The notes: generated from the letters alone by a model not told the origin. A DNA stretch of 64,000 nt from DASPKM01 sp035628135 (GCA_035628135.1 DASPKM010000009.1:62001-126000), one strand, 5' to 3'. Counted from the stretch's first letter, positions 15,930 to 25,678 are shown. Program-made: numbers and translations.

Positions 15930-18900
15930 ATGAAATTCTCACATCTCCATTGCCATACCCAGTTCTCCCTGTTGGATGGAGCCGCCTCCATTCAAAGCAT
16001 GTATAAAAAGGCGATCGCCGATAACATGCCCGCTATCGCTATTACCGATCATGGCAATATGTTCGGGGTGTTTGAATTTGTTTCCGAAGCTTACAAGCAT
16101 AAAAACGAGGACGGCACCGTAAAAGTAAAACCCATAGTAGGCTGCGAGTTCTATGTAGTGCGCGACCGCCACCAGAAAGCATTTACCAAAGATCAAAAAG
16201 ACGAACGCTATCACCAGGTATTGCTGGCCAAGAACAAGACCGGTTATCAAAACCTCATCAAGCTCACCTCCCTCGGATTTATCGAAGGATATTACAGCAA
16301 GTACCCGCGCATCGATAAAGAGCTCATCCTGCAATACCACGAAGGACTGATCGCTACTACCTGTTGCATCGGCGCCTACGTTCCGCAGTCCATTATACAC
16401 GATGGAATAGAAAAAGCAGAACAGGAATTCAAATGGTGGCTCGACATATTCGGCGATGATTATTTCATCGAGCTGCAAAGGCATAACCTACCGGAACAAC
16501 AAAAGGTCAACCAGGTATTGCTGGAGTTCTCCAAAAAATACAATGTGCCGGTAATCGCTACCAACGACAGTCATTATGTAGACCGCGACGATTACAACGC
16601 ACACGACATCCTGCTATGCATCAATACAGGCGAAAAGAAAAGCACGCCGGGCTATGATGATTTTGTGAACGATGACGTGCACATAAAAGACAGGCGGTTC
16701 AAATTTCCCAATGACCAGTTCTATTTCAAGACCACTGAAGAAATGAAGAAGCTGTTCAGCGATGTTCCCGAAGCCATCGACAATACGGGAATGATCGTTG
16801 ACAAAGTGGAACTGCTCAATCTTAAAAAAGATATTTTACTCCCGGCCTTCCCAATACCTGCTGAATTCCAGATTCACCAGGACAATAATCTCAATCAATG
16901 GGAATACCTAAGGCACCTGGCATACCAGGGTGCGCGTGACCGTTATGCCGAGATCACTGCTGAAATACAGGAACGGCTCGACTTTGAGCTGTTCACCATC
17001 AAAACGATGGGCTTTGCAGGTTACTTCCTGATCGTAAGTGATTTTATCCGCGTTGGCCGCGAGAAAGGCGTGTTCGTTGGACCGGGCCGTGGTTCGGCGG
17101 CGGGCAGCGTGGTGGCCTTCTGCATCGGCATTACCAATATCGATCCGCTTAAATACAATTTGCTGTTCGAAAGGTTCCTCAATCCAGACAGGAAATCGAT
17201 GCCTGATATCGATACCGATTTCGATGATGAAGGAAGGCAAAAAGTAATTGACTACGTGGTGCAGAAATACGGCAGGAACCAGGTGGCACAAATTGTTACC
17301 TATGGCACCATGGCCGCTAAAATGAGCATCAAGGACGTTGCCAGAACACTTGACCTGCCACTTCCCGAGTCTAATGCACTCGCCAAGCTGGTGCCGGAAA
17401 GGCCGGGTATAGAATTAAGAAGAGTTTTGCACGCTCCCATCTCTTATAAAGATGGGGAAAAATCATTGTCTGAAGTGGAAGGCCTTGGCGCCGATGACCT
17501 CGAGAGTGTAAAAAGATTACGCGAGATATACAATCGTTCCGACCTGCAAAGCCAGGTGCTCCACGAAGCGGAGCGCCTTGAGGGATCGGTGCGCAATACA
17601 GGCATACACGCAGCCGGTATTATCATCGCTCCTACCGATCTTACTGAACTTATTCCGGTATGCACCGCCAAGGACTCGCCCTTGTGGGTAACACAAATAG
17701 AAGGAAGCATCATTGAAGATGCGGGCGTAATCAAAATGGATTTCCTCGGGTTGCGCACGCTCACCATCATTAAAACAGCGTTGGAGCTCATCAGGGGCAA
17801 CCATGGTATCGAAATAGATATCGACGCCATCCCGCTCAACGATGCTAAAACATTCGCACTGTACCAACGCGCGGAAACCATCGGCACGTTCCAGTTCGAA
17901 AGCGCCGGCATGCAAAAATACCTGCGTGACCTGAAGCCCGATAAGTTCGATGACCTGATAGCGATGAATGCCCTGTACAGGCCGGGCCCCATGAGCTATA
18001 TCCCCAACTATGTAGACCGCAAACATGGAAGGGAAGACATCGCGTACGACCTCCCCGAGATGCAAGAATTCCTGCAGGAAACGTATGGCATTACAGTGTA
18101 CCAGGAACAGGTGATGCTGTTGGCGCAAAAGCTGGCGGGATTCAGCAAGGGTGATGCGGATGTGCTGCGCAAGGCGATGGGTAAAAAGCAGAAATCGGTG
18201 CTGGACAAAATGAAGGCGCAGTTCATTCAGGGAGCTACCAAGAACGGTCATCCTGCAGAAATCCTGGAAAAGATCTGGACCGACTGGGAATCATTTGCGC
18301 AGTATGCGTTCAATAAATCGCATTCTACCTGTTATGCGTATGTGGCGTACCAGACTGCCTATCTCAAGGCACATTACCCCGCCGAATACATGGCTGCGGT
18401 ACTGAACCATTCGGGCAGCATCGACAAGATCACTTTCTTCATGGACGAGTGCAAGCGCATGGGATTGAAAGTGCTGGGCCCCGACATCAACGAATCGAAA
18501 AAAGGATTTGCGGTTAACCAACGGGGTGAGATCCGCTTCGGATTGGGCGGGCTCAAAGGCGTAGGTGAAGCAGCAGTGGAAAGCATCATACAGGAAAGAG
18601 AACGCAACGGCCAGTTCGTGAACGTGTTCGAGTTCATCAAACGCATCAACCAGCGCAGCGTAAACAAAAAAACACTGGAAAGTCTCGCCTATGCGGGCGC
18701 TTTCGATTGCTTCAGGGAAATGCACCGTGCGCAATACTTCCACGTCGCCGAAGGCGAAACCAGCAATGGGTTGGAGCGCATCATTCGCTTTGGCAACGTG
18801 TTTCAGGCGCAGACAGCCAATACCTCCAATACCTTGTTTGGCGATCTGCCCATGATGCTGGACATTCAACCGCCGAAAATTCCCAATTGCGAACCCTGGA

Positions 18901-19568
18901 ACCTGACCGAATTACTGGACCATGAGAAAGAAGTAACGGGCATGTTCATCAGCGGCCACCCGCTGGACCATTTCAAGTTCGAGATAAAGCATTATGGGAT
19001 CACTAAGCTTGCGGATTTCAACGAGATCAAGGAAGCGGTGACCTTACAGGCCAATCCCAATAAGGTGTACCGTCTTGCAGGATTGGTGACGGACGCTCAG
19101 CACCGCGTTTCCAAATTCGGGAAACAATTCGGGTCGTTCATCATAGAAGATTATACCGGTAAAAGCGAATTCCTGCTGTTCGGAGAAGACTATATGCGGT
19201 ATACCAATTATCTCGAAAAAGGAAAGAACCTGTTTATCTGCGGAGCATTCAGGAAGCGTTTTAATAAAGAAGAATTCGAGTTCAAGGTAGACAAGGTCAT
19301 GCTGCTGGAGACCATTAAACAGGTATTGACCAAGCAGGTAATCGTAGACGTGGAAGCCAGGTTCGTGAACAAGGAACTGATCAACTTCGTTGAAGAAAAT
19401 GTTAAAAGGTTTCCGGGCCGGGCCGGCCTCAAGTTTTGCGTGGCCGAGCCTAAGAATCAATGGAAAATAGGCATGTACACCCTGGAAAGCGGGTTTGAAA
19501 TGAATGACGAAATGGCTGCTTATTTACGTGATAAACCTGAGCTTGAAGTGCACGTAGTCACTAATTGA
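15930..19568 (+). CDS. dnaE: DNA polymerase III alpha subunit
   Basis: The replicative polymerase catalytic subunit, 1212 residues, a normal length for DnaE. The N-terminal PHP domain is evident (FSHLHCHTQFSLLDGA, ITDHGNMFG, TNDSHY). The polymerase core shows GPGRGSAAGS, PDIDTDFDDEGR and the YRPGPM motif. Helix-hairpin-helix and OB-fold regions follow (RLAGLVTDAQ). ATG 15930 (MKFSHLHC) matches the usual DnaE start; an in-frame ATG at 15894 would add twelve uncharacteristic residues. It stands alone, upstream of trxA. Confidence 0.97.
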   Translation: MKFSHLHCHTQFSLLDGAASIQSMYKKAIADNMPAIAITDHGNMFGVFEFVSEAYKHKNEDGTVKVKPIVGCEFYVVRDRHQKAFTKDQKDERYHQVLLAKNKTGYQNLIKLTSLGFIEGYYSKYPRIDKELILQYHEGLIATTCCIGAYVPQSIIHDGIEKAEQEFKWWLDIFGDDYFIELQRHNLPEQQKVNQVLLEFSKKYNVPVIATNDSHYVDRDDYNAHDILLCINTGEKKSTPGYDDFVNDDVHIKDRRFKFPNDQFYFKTTEEMKKLFSDVPEAIDNTGMIVDKVELLNLKKDILLPAFPIPAEFQIHQDNNLNQWEYLRHLAYQGARDRYAEITAEIQERLDFELFTIKTMGFAGYFLIVSDFIRVGREKGVFVGPGRGSAAGSVVAFCIGITNIDPLKYNLLFERFLNPDRKSMPDIDTDFDDEGRQKVIDYVVQKYGRNQVAQIVTYGTMAAKMSIKDVARTLDLPLPESNALAKLVPERPGIELRRVLHAPISYKDGEKSLSEVEGLGADDLESVKRLREIYNRSDLQSQVLHEAERLEGSVRNTGIHAAGIIIAPTDLTELIPVCTAKDSPLWVTQIEGSIIEDAGVIKMDFLGLRTLTIIKTALELIRGNHGIEIDIDAIPLNDAKTFALYQRAETIGTFQFESAGMQKYLRDLKPDKFDDLIAMNALYRPGPMSYIPNYVDRKHGREDIAYDLPEMQEFLQETYGITVYQEQVMLLAQKLAGFSKGDADVLRKAMGKKQKSVLDKMKAQFIQGATKNGHPAEILEKIWTDWESFAQYAFNKSHSTCYAYVAYQTAYLKAHYPAEYMAAVLNHSGSIDKITFFMDECKRMGLKVLGPDINESKKGFAVNQRGEIRFGLGGLKGVGEAAVESIIQERERNGQFVNVFEFIKRINQRSVNKKTLESLAYAGAFDCFREMHRAQYFHVAEGETSNGLERIIRFGNVFQAQTANTSNTLFGDLPMMLDIQPPKIPNCEPWNLTELLDHEKEVTGMFISGHPLDHFKFEIKHYGITKLADFNEIKEAVTLQANPNKVYRLAGLVTDAQHRVSKFGKQFGSFIIEDYTGKSEFLLFGEDYMRYTNYLEKGKNLFICGAFRKRFNKEEFEFKVDKVMLLETIKQVLTKQVIVDVEARFVNKELINFVEENVKRFPGRAGLKFCVAEPKNQWKIGMYTLESGFEMNDEMAAYLRDKPELEVHVVTN

Positions 19569-19609
19569 CGTATATCGGTGTCACGACATCAGGTTATGCA
19601 GTTTGGGCT

Positions 19610-19617
19610 TAACTTTG
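19610..19617 (+). promoter_or_regulatory. Candidate -7 box (TAnnTTTG) upstream of trxA
   Basis: TAACTTTG matches the Bacteroidota sigma-ABfr -7 consensus and ends 61 bases before the trxA start. No convincing -33 TTTG box is visible at the expected distance. Confidence 0.4.
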
Positions 19618-19678
19618 CAGTTATTCTATTAACGATCACAACCAAGTAAAAAAATTCTACATATTCAAATTCACAATT

Positions 19679-19996
19679 ATGGCACGAGAATTCACAGATT
19701 CGAATTTCCAGGCTGAAGTAATGGGATCAGATAAATTGACCGTCATAGATTTCTGGGCGGAATGGTGCGGCCCCTGCCGTGCAATCGGTCCCGTTATAGA
19801 AGAGCTGTCAAAGGAGTACGATGGAAAGGTAAATGTAGGCAAGGTGAATGTGGATCATAATCCCCAACTATCTATTACTTATGGCATCACTTCCATTCCC
19901 GCCATTCTGTTCATGAAGGGCGGCAAAGTGGTAGACAAGTTGGTTGGCGCGCAGCCCAAATCCAACTTCGTTAAAAAGATAGAACAGCACCTGTAA
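19679..19996 (+). CDS. trxA: Thioredoxin
   Basis: A 105-residue cytoplasmic thioredoxin that reduces protein disulfides. The redox centre WCGPC (Cys30, Cys33) sits in FWAEWCGPCR, and the cis-proline loop is present (TSIPAILF). The length is that of a single-domain thioredoxin, with no signal peptide. It is monocistronic: dnaE ends 110 bases upstream and a strong terminator follows 20 bases after the stop. Confidence 0.97.
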   Translation: MAREFTDSNFQAEVMGSDKLTVIDFWAEWCGPCRAIGPVIEELSKEYDGKVNVGKVNVDHNPQLSITYGITSIPAILFMKGGKVVDKLVGAQPKSNFVKKIEQHL

Positions 19997-20016
19997 ATAA
20001 ATGATCTAACGTTATC

Positions 20017-20047
20017 GCCGGTATGCCAAGCATACCGGCTTTTTTTT
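20017..20047 (+). terminator. Intrinsic terminator of trxA
   Basis: A perfect 10-bp stem (20017-20026 with 20030-20039), a 3-nt loop CAA, and a run of eight T. Confidence 0.92.
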
Positions 20048-20116
20048 GCTTTTACGATGATACCCAACCATGCGGCCCGTTTTCGAGTAAATAAGCCCGT
20101 TGTAAAACAGGCCATC

Positions 20117-21850
20117 ATGAAACATCACCCCCTTTGCCGCTGGGCAACCCTTTTAGCTATTATCCTATTGGCAGGCAATTGCCGCAAGACGGAAATTTCG
20201 CTTGAATCTGAAGCCATCAGCTACATTATTTCGGGACGCGTATTGGACAAGGACAATACACCCGTAAGCCAGGCCGAAGTAAAGGCCGGCGCGGCTTCCA
20301 CCACCACCGACGTGGATGGATACTTCAGGCTCAGCAATGTAAAATCGCCAAAAGACGCCGCTTATGTTACCGTATATAAGTCCGGCTATTTCCCCGGTTC
20401 GCGTACGTTCCTTGCCAATGCAGGCACAGTTAACTTTGTAAACATCCGCCTCATTCCCAAAGAGATTACGGGCAGTTTCACGGCTTCGGGCGGAGGAGTG
20501 ATAAACCTTAGTCCGGGTGGCTCTATCAGCTTCCAGGCTAACAGTATTGTAGACGCTGTTACCAACGGCGCTTATTCGGGAACGGTTTCCGTATCCTCTT
20601 TCTTCATCGATCCTACCGCGGCGGGATTTAACTCGCTTATGCCTGGCGACCTCAGGGGTATTACCACCTCCAACCAGGAGCGTGGCCTGCAATCATTCGG
20701 CATGATGGCGGTTGAGCTTACCGGCCAGGGCGGCCAAAAGCTGCAATTGGCCAGTGGCAAAGGCGCTACTGTAAAATTTCCTATACCCGCGGGTCTCCTC
20801 TCAAAAGCTCCTGCTTCTATTCCCCTTTGGTATTTTGATGAAACCACGGGCATGTGGAAGGAAGAAGGCAAGGCAGACAAACAAGGCAACTTTTATGTTG
20901 GTATTGTCGGGCACTTCTCGTTCTGGAATTGTGATGCTCCATTTTCCGTCATACAGTTTGAGGCCGTTGTCAAAGATCAGCAAGGCAACCCGGTGCGGAA
21001 TGCCTGGGTACGGATAATGCGGGTGAACGACGGAGGCGAAGGTTCGGGCTGCACCGATTCAACAGGGAGGGTGCGTGGATTGATACCCGCCAATGAACCT
21101 TTGGAAATGAAGATATACGATCGGTGCGGACAGGTGATCCATTCACAGAATATCGGTCCCTTCTCGTCGAACGTAAACCTGGGCACCATTACAGTCAACT
21201 ATCAGCCACCGGGCAGTGTAACCATCGCCGGTACCGTGGTCAATTGCAGCAATGCCGCGGTTACCAATGGCTTTGTGAATGTGAACCTGGATGGAATGAA
21301 CCATCGTACCAATATCAACAACGGCAATTTCAGCATTACGATGATGCGATGCAACGTTACGCCCACGCAGGCACAGGTGGTAGCGGTGGACGTTGCGGGC
21401 AACCAGCAGAGCGCATTAGTGCCTGTTACCGTAACCACGGGCAATGCAAATGCGGGACAGATCAGTGCTTGCGGCGTTGCAACTACGGAGTTTATCAATT
21501 ACAGCATCGCCTCTAATAATTATTCCATTGTACCACCGGATTCATTACTCGCATTTCACCATAATACTTCCACTCCCGTTACAAACTATGTGATGGGAAT
21601 GGAACTGGCTAACTACAATGAAGTTTCAATAGTGTTCGAGGGCGTCCCGGGCTTGGGCAACAGGCCACTGGTGCGCCTGGAGATACGGCATGGCAACACT
21701 AAATACCTGGCTGGTAGCGGGCTGAATGTTACCGTTACCGAATTCGGAGCGCCCGGGCAGTTCATGGCCGGCAATGTTGCCGGCACATTAAGCGACGGCA
21801 CCGTTACACATCCATTTACGTGTAGCTTCAGGGTGCGGCGGGTGCAGTAA
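20117..21850 (+). CDS. Exported CarboxypepD-regulatory-domain protein, probable lipoprotein
   Basis: A 577-residue exported protein. An N-terminal hydrophobic stretch ends in LLAGNC, a weak lipobox. It is followed by a carboxypeptidase-regulatory-like domain at about 35-115 (ISGRVLDKDNTPVSQAEVKAG, TDVDGYFRLSNV). The middle has a conserved-looking beta region (GGVINLSPGGSISFQANSIVD, VSSFFIDPT) and PLWYFDETTGMWKEEGKA, a motif I associate with large Bacteroidota surface proteins. A second regulatory-like Ig domain starts near residue 290 (QFEAVVKDQQGNPVRNAWV), with further beta repeats to the end. There is no enzymatic motif; a surface structural or binding role is inferred. The start at MKHHPLC is chosen for the signal peptide. 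An octamer repeat array begins right after the stop. Confidence 0.75.
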   Translation: MKHHPLCRWATLLAIILLAGNCRKTEISLESEAISYIISGRVLDKDNTPVSQAEVKAGAASTTTDVDGYFRLSNVKSPKDAAYVTVYKSGYFPGSRTFLANAGTVNFVNIRLIPKEITGSFTASGGGVINLSPGGSISFQANSIVDAVTNGAYSGTVSVSSFFIDPTAAGFNSLMPGDLRGITTSNQERGLQSFGMMAVELTGQGGQKLQLASGKGATVKFPIPAGLLSKAPASIPLWYFDETTGMWKEEGKADKQGNFYVGIVGHFSFWNCDAPFSVIQFEAVVKDQQGNPVRNAWVRIMRVNDGGEGSGCTDSTGRVRGLIPANEPLEMKIYDRCGQVIHSQNIGPFSSNVNLGTITVNYQPPGSVTIAGTVVNCSNAAVTNGFVNVNLDGMNHRTNINNGNFSITMMRCNVTPTQAQVVAVDVAGNQQSALVPVTVTTGNANAGQISACGVATTEFINYSIASNNYSIVPPDSLLAFHHNTSTPVTNYVMGMELANYNEVSIVFEGVPGLGNRPLVRLEIRHGNTKYLAGSGLNVTVTEFGAPGQFMAGNVAGTLSDGTVTHPFTCSFRVRRVQ

Positions 21851-21967
21851 TCAATAAGTCATTTGGTCATTGGGTCATTTGGTCATTAGCTAACAGGGAT
21901 CAAATGACCCAATGACTTATTGCCTGGTGGCTGATGACTTATTGATTGAATGACTTATTGACTTATA
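21851..21967. repeat. Inverted arrays of an 8-bp tandem repeat (site A)
   Basis: Four in-phase octamers (21858-21889: GTCATTTG, GTCATTGG, GTCATTTG, GTCATTAG) begin just after the upstream stop codon. A reverse-complement array follows (about 21902-21965: ...AAATGACCCAATGACTTATT... and further GACTTATT units). One register gives a perfect 15-bp stem (21866-21880 with 21902-21916). It lies between two plus-strand genes. Confidence 0.85.
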
Positions 21968-22001
21968 TTGCCCAATCTTTGCCTGAACATAACCAACTGC
22001 T

Positions 22002-23297
22002 ATGAACGCAACATTGGAAAACGTTAGCCGGGGCGCGCTGGGCATGCTGTTCCTGATTTTCATTTGTTGGCTGCTGAGCAATAACCGCCGCGCCATTAAC
22101 TGGAAACTTGTGCTGGCTGGCGTAGTGGCGCAGGTAATGTTTGCGTTGGGCGTCTTGAAAGTAAACGTCATCAAGATCGTGTTCGGATGGTTGTCTGAAC
22201 AATTTGTTGCCATCATCAATATCGGCCATAAAGGCATTGAGTTCATCTTCGGAAAATTGGCCGATCCCACAGGTAACTGGGCATATATTTTCGCGGTGCA
22301 GGTGCTGCCCAACATCATTTTCTTTGCGGCGCTCTCGGCGATGTTGTACTATCTGGGTGTGCTGCAGTGGATCGTTTACCTGTTTGCGTGGATGCTGAAA
22401 AAGCTCGGCATATCAGGACCAGAAAGCGTGTCTACCGCTGCGAATATTTTCCTGGGACAAACGGAAGCTCCTTTAATGATACGTCCCTTCCTCGACAAAA
22501 TGACAAGGTCTGAAATGTTGCTCATCATGGTGGGAGGCATGGCCAATACCGCGGGCAGCGTACTGGCGGCGTATGTCGGATTTTTAGGAGGCAATGACCC
22601 GGACCAGCAGAAATTTTTTGCGGTGCATATGTTAAGCCAGAGCATCATGAGTGCGCCGGCGGCCATTGTTGTTTCCAAGATATTGTTCCCGCAAACGCAA
22701 CCTTTCATGACGCAATTGAAAGTGCCGCGCGAAAAGCTGGGCGATAATTTCCTGGACGCCATTTCGCTGGGAACAACCGATGGCCTTAAGCTGGCGGTGA
22801 ATGTGGGCGCGATGCTGATCGTATTTACCGCGCTGATGTATTTGTGCAACTGGATACTCGGTTCCGTTGGGTATTGGTTCAACCTGAACGATGATGTGGC
22901 GCGGATAAGCGGGGGGCGGTACGATTCGCTTTCATTACAAATGATACTGGGATATATTTTCTCGCCGGTGGCGTGGATGATCGGAGTGTCATCCAATGAG
23001 ATGGTGCAGGTGGGGCAGTTGTTGGGAGAGAAAACAATTTTGAATGAATTCGTCGCGTTTATTTCTTTTGGTGAGATGAAAAATTCCGGAGCAATTGCAG
23101 ATAATAAATCTATATTGATAGCTACTTATTCGCTTTGCGGTTTTGCCAATTTTGCTTCGATAGGAATACAGATCGGCGGCATCAGCCAGCTTGCGCCGAA
23201 CCAGCGAAAGAACCTCACGGAATTGGGTGTAAAAGCCCTGATAGGTGGAACAATTGCCTGTTTAATGTGTGGGTGTATTGCCGGAGCGCTGGGTTGA
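22002..23297 (+). CDS. Concentrative nucleoside transporter (CNT/NupC family)
   Basis: A 431-residue inner-membrane transporter that couples nucleoside uptake to an ion gradient. CNT features include the N-terminal helices, the gate region (SVSTAANIFLGQTEAPLMIRP), the GGMANTAGSVLAAYVGFLG stretch, AAIVVSKILFPQT, and the C-terminal CGFANFASIGIQIGGI motif, which matches the CNT signature GFANxSSIGI. The length is at the long end for bacterial CNTs. It is a single gene between an octamer repeat array and the subtilase. The substrate specificity within nucleosides is not resolved. Confidence 0.93.
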   Translation: MNATLENVSRGALGMLFLIFICWLLSNNRRAINWKLVLAGVVAQVMFALGVLKVNVIKIVFGWLSEQFVAIINIGHKGIEFIFGKLADPTGNWAYIFAVQVLPNIIFFAALSAMLYYLGVLQWIVYLFAWMLKKLGISGPESVSTAANIFLGQTEAPLMIRPFLDKMTRSEMLLIMVGGMANTAGSVLAAYVGFLGGNDPDQQKFFAVHMLSQSIMSAPAAIVVSKILFPQTQPFMTQLKVPREKLGDNFLDAISLGTTDGLKLAVNVGAMLIVFTALMYLCNWILGSVGYWFNLNDDVARISGGRYDSLSLQMILGYIFSPVAWMIGVSSNEMVQVGQLLGEKTILNEFVAFISFGEMKNSGAIADNKSILIATYSLCGFANFASIGIQIGGISQLAPNQRKNLTELGVKALIGGTIACLMCGCIAGALG

Positions 23298-23358
23298 TTT
23301 CACCATGAAATTTTTGTTTTAATACTTCGCTGCTAATAGAAAAATCACATGCCGCTTA

Positions 23359-23391
23359 TTTGGCTTTGGGGACCCCGGGCGATTATCTTCA
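23359..23391 (+). promoter_or_regulatory. Candidate promoter of the subtilase gene
   Basis: TTTG at 23359-23362 is followed after 21 bases by TATCTTCA at 23384-23391, a variant of the Bacteroidota TTTG / TAnnTTTG promoter. It ends 40 bases before the ATG. An identical TTATCTTCAC string precedes the exported protein gene at 28179. Confidence 0.35.
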
Positions 23392-23431
23392 CCCCTCACT
23401 GATCAATTCGCTGATCAAATAAACCTTATCT

Positions 23432-25603
23432 ATGTTACCTCGTAAATGCCGGTACGGGCTGGTGCTTGCCTGTATATTATACTATTCTTCGTCACTGATT
23501 GCAAATGATATTGTGCAGGTGCGTTTCAGCAGCGATGCAGACTTGCCAGCCGTAACACATGTGGGCGCACAAAGGGTGAGCGTATTTTTTAAAGATGGAG
23601 AGCTGACGAGAATTTTCGCCGGCTATAATATTACAACCTGCCTGCCATCCTACCCGATGGTGCTTAGCATTCCTCACCCACTCTCTCCTGCGCTTAGCCG
23701 CGTATATGAATTTGTACTGGAATCCGGCGCGGATTCGTTGATGAAGCAATTGGATGCTTATACAGGTACTTCCGTTATTAATAAGTACCTGGTGAGGCCG
23801 CCAGAGGAATTGCTGATGCCCAATGATTATAACAGCGATCCAATACCGTGCGGCGCCGGCCTGCAAGCTTTGAAATACCTGGAACTGATCGGCGCACGTG
23901 AGGCCTGGAATATTACGACCGGTGATCCGAAAATAACCATTGCGGTACCTGACAATGGATTCAATAAAAATCACGAAGACCTTGCGGGAAAAATAGTCAA
24001 TCCCGCTACTCCTACCGGTGTGGCTGCCGCGCATGGCACCGCGGTATTGGGGCTTGCGGCGGCGAACACAAATAATGGCGTCGGCATCAGTTCTGTCGGG
24101 TATCATTGCCGGCTATTGGCATACGAAACGGGCCTTAGGCATTTTCCGCAGGCAATATTGGCGGGTGCAAAGGTCATCAACTGCAGTTGGTACGCCTCCT
24201 GTTCTTTTAATCAAAACGATCAGCATATGATAAACATCGCGCATGATATGGGCGTGGTGGTAGTAGCGGCTGCCGGTAATGGCGGCACCTGCGGCGGTCC
24301 CGGCAACTATGTGTATCCTGCTTCGTATGATCATGTAATATCGGTTACGGGTGTAGGGCATTATTTTCCGCGTAACATTTCATCCTGCAATGGCAAGATC
24401 AATCATGAAGACGTGCACGTATACCGCGCAAACGGCAGCGCGCCTTATCAAACATTGCAGCACAATGACAAGGTTGATCTTGCTGCGCCGGCGTACGAGG
24501 TCAGGAGCCTTTCGCTTTCGGGTTATACCAGCGTTACCGGTTCGTCGTTTGCCTCACCCATCGTGGCGGGCGTTTGCGGGTTGCTGTTCTCGATCAACCA
24601 TCGTTTTACGCCGGATGAAATAGAAGGCATATTGAAATGCACAGCGGTCGATCTCGATACCATACCTGAAAATGCGCCTTATGCGGGCTTACTGGGCGCG
24701 GGCCGGTTGAATGCGCACAAGGCGGCATTAAAAGCCAAAAGTATGATGGATAACAGCCCTGCGGGCATCATTTGGTATTACTACAACAAACGCGGCAATA
24801 AAATAATTTTCGATCCGGGCGAACTTTACCAGCACATCCATGCAGGCGCCATTGCCGGCAATACCATTTTTACAGAGGCGATCAGTAAAATACCAGGTAT
24901 CGGTTTCAATTGGGAATTTATAAAAGGAGAATGCAGCATATATAAAACAGGTAATCCTGTTGCTTTCGATCTTACCAATGAATGCCCCGACTTTTGGTAC
25001 ACGCTGGTGGCGCAGGTCAGCAACCGCGTTGCAGGCATTTGTGATGAGAAGGCAAGTGTAGCTCATCGCGAGGCGGCATATTTGGATGAAAGTTCGGGAT
25101 GCATGGAACCTAGGAAGGGAAATCTGGGGCATGAAAGTATGGAGTATGAGAGCCTGGGGTCTGAAAGCCTGGAGTACGATAGTCTGGAGTATGAGAATCC
25201 GAAATATGAGAATCTAAAGCATGAAAGTCAAAAATATGACAGCCCGAAGCATAAGAGCCTATGGCGCGAAAGCCTGGGGCACGAAGGCCCAGCACATTCG
25301 GGCCCCGGGTATAGGCTTTCGGATAAAAACAATAGCGGAAGTTTTACAATATCCAATGATCTGCCACCGCGCATCAGCATTTATCCGAATCCAGCAAGAA
25401 ACCACATTATTCTTGATACGCCCGAAGAGCAAGGTTTGATGAAGGCTGTGCTGGTTTCTGCAGCAGGTCAATTGCTTAGGACAATTCAATTGCGGAAAAA
25501 CCGGACGTATATAGATCTGTCAGGGTTGAAACCTGGCGTGTATTTCTTGCGATTGGACGGCAACGACAACCGCGTCATAAAGAAAGTGGTTATAGCCGAC
25601 TAA
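23432..25603 (+). CDS. Secreted S8 (subtilisin-like) serine protease with T9SS sorting domain
   Basis: A 723-residue exported subtilase. A signal peptide and a propeptide-like region (about 25-150) precede the catalytic domain. The triad is visible: Asp174 in IAVPDNGF, His201 in AAHGTAV, Ser372 in GSSFASP. The oxyanion Asn lies in VVAAAGNGG. After the catalytic domain (about 155-430) comes a beta-rich domain. Residues about 564-628 are an in-frame array of thirteen 5-residue repeats rich in Ser, Leu, Glu, Tyr and His. A T9SS type A sorting domain closes the protein (ISIYPNPARNHI, LRTIQL, KPGVYFLRL). The repeat array probably acts as a flexible acidic stalk. The target proteins are unknown. 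Confidence 0.9.
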   Translation: MLPRKCRYGLVLACILYYSSSLIANDIVQVRFSSDADLPAVTHVGAQRVSVFFKDGELTRIFAGYNITTCLPSYPMVLSIPHPLSPALSRVYEFVLESGADSLMKQLDAYTGTSVINKYLVRPPEELLMPNDYNSDPIPCGAGLQALKYLELIGAREAWNITTGDPKITIAVPDNGFNKNHEDLAGKIVNPATPTGVAAAHGTAVLGLAAANTNNGVGISSVGYHCRLLAYETGLRHFPQAILAGAKVINCSWYASCSFNQNDQHMINIAHDMGVVVVAAAGNGGTCGGPGNYVYPASYDHVISVTGVGHYFPRNISSCNGKINHEDVHVYRANGSAPYQTLQHNDKVDLAAPAYEVRSLSLSGYTSVTGSSFASPIVAGVCGLLFSINHRFTPDEIEGILKCTAVDLDTIPENAPYAGLLGAGRLNAHKAALKAKSMMDNSPAGIIWYYYNKRGNKIIFDPGELYQHIHAGAIAGNTIFTEAISKIPGIGFNWEFIKGECSIYKTGNPVAFDLTNECPDFWYTLVAQVSNRVAGICDEKASVAHREAAYLDESSGCMEPRKGNLGHESMEYESLGSESLEYDSLEYENPKYENLKHESQKYDSPKHKSLWRESLGHEGPAHSGPGYRLSDKNNSGSFTISNDLPPRISIYPNPARNHIILDTPEEQGLMKAVLVSAAGQLLRTIQLRKNRTYIDLSGLKPGVYFLRLDGNDNRVIKKVVIAD
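25121..25315 (+). repeat. In-frame 15-bp minisatellite (13 pentapeptide units)
   Basis: Thirteen consecutive 15-bp units, exactly in codon phase, encode pentapeptides of the form [SN][LMPQ]x[YHS][ED], such as SLEYE, SLGSE, NLKHE, SPKHK and SLGHE. The last two units are more diverged (GPAHS, GPGYR). Units share AG-CTGGAGTATGA-like bases at DNA level, showing descent by slippage or duplication. The array lies between the protease and sorting domains. Confidence 0.92.
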
Positions 25604-25643
25604 AACCGTACACGGGTCACGGCCGGCTTTACTATCCCAGCCG

Positions 25644-25651
25644 TATCTTTG
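25644..25651 (+). promoter_or_regulatory. Candidate -7 box (TAnnTTTG) upstream of mqnE
   Basis: TATCTTTG matches the Bacteroidota -7 consensus and ends 27 bases before the mqnE ATG. No clear -33 TTTG is present at the usual spacing. Confidence 0.45.
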
Positions 25652-25678
25652 CAAGTCAATCAGCTTTGTGAAGGGATT

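Noticed and set aside
25121..25315. CRISPR-like periodic repeat
   Set aside because: The 15-bp units are contiguous without spacers and are in frame within a protease gene, so it is a coding minisatellite.
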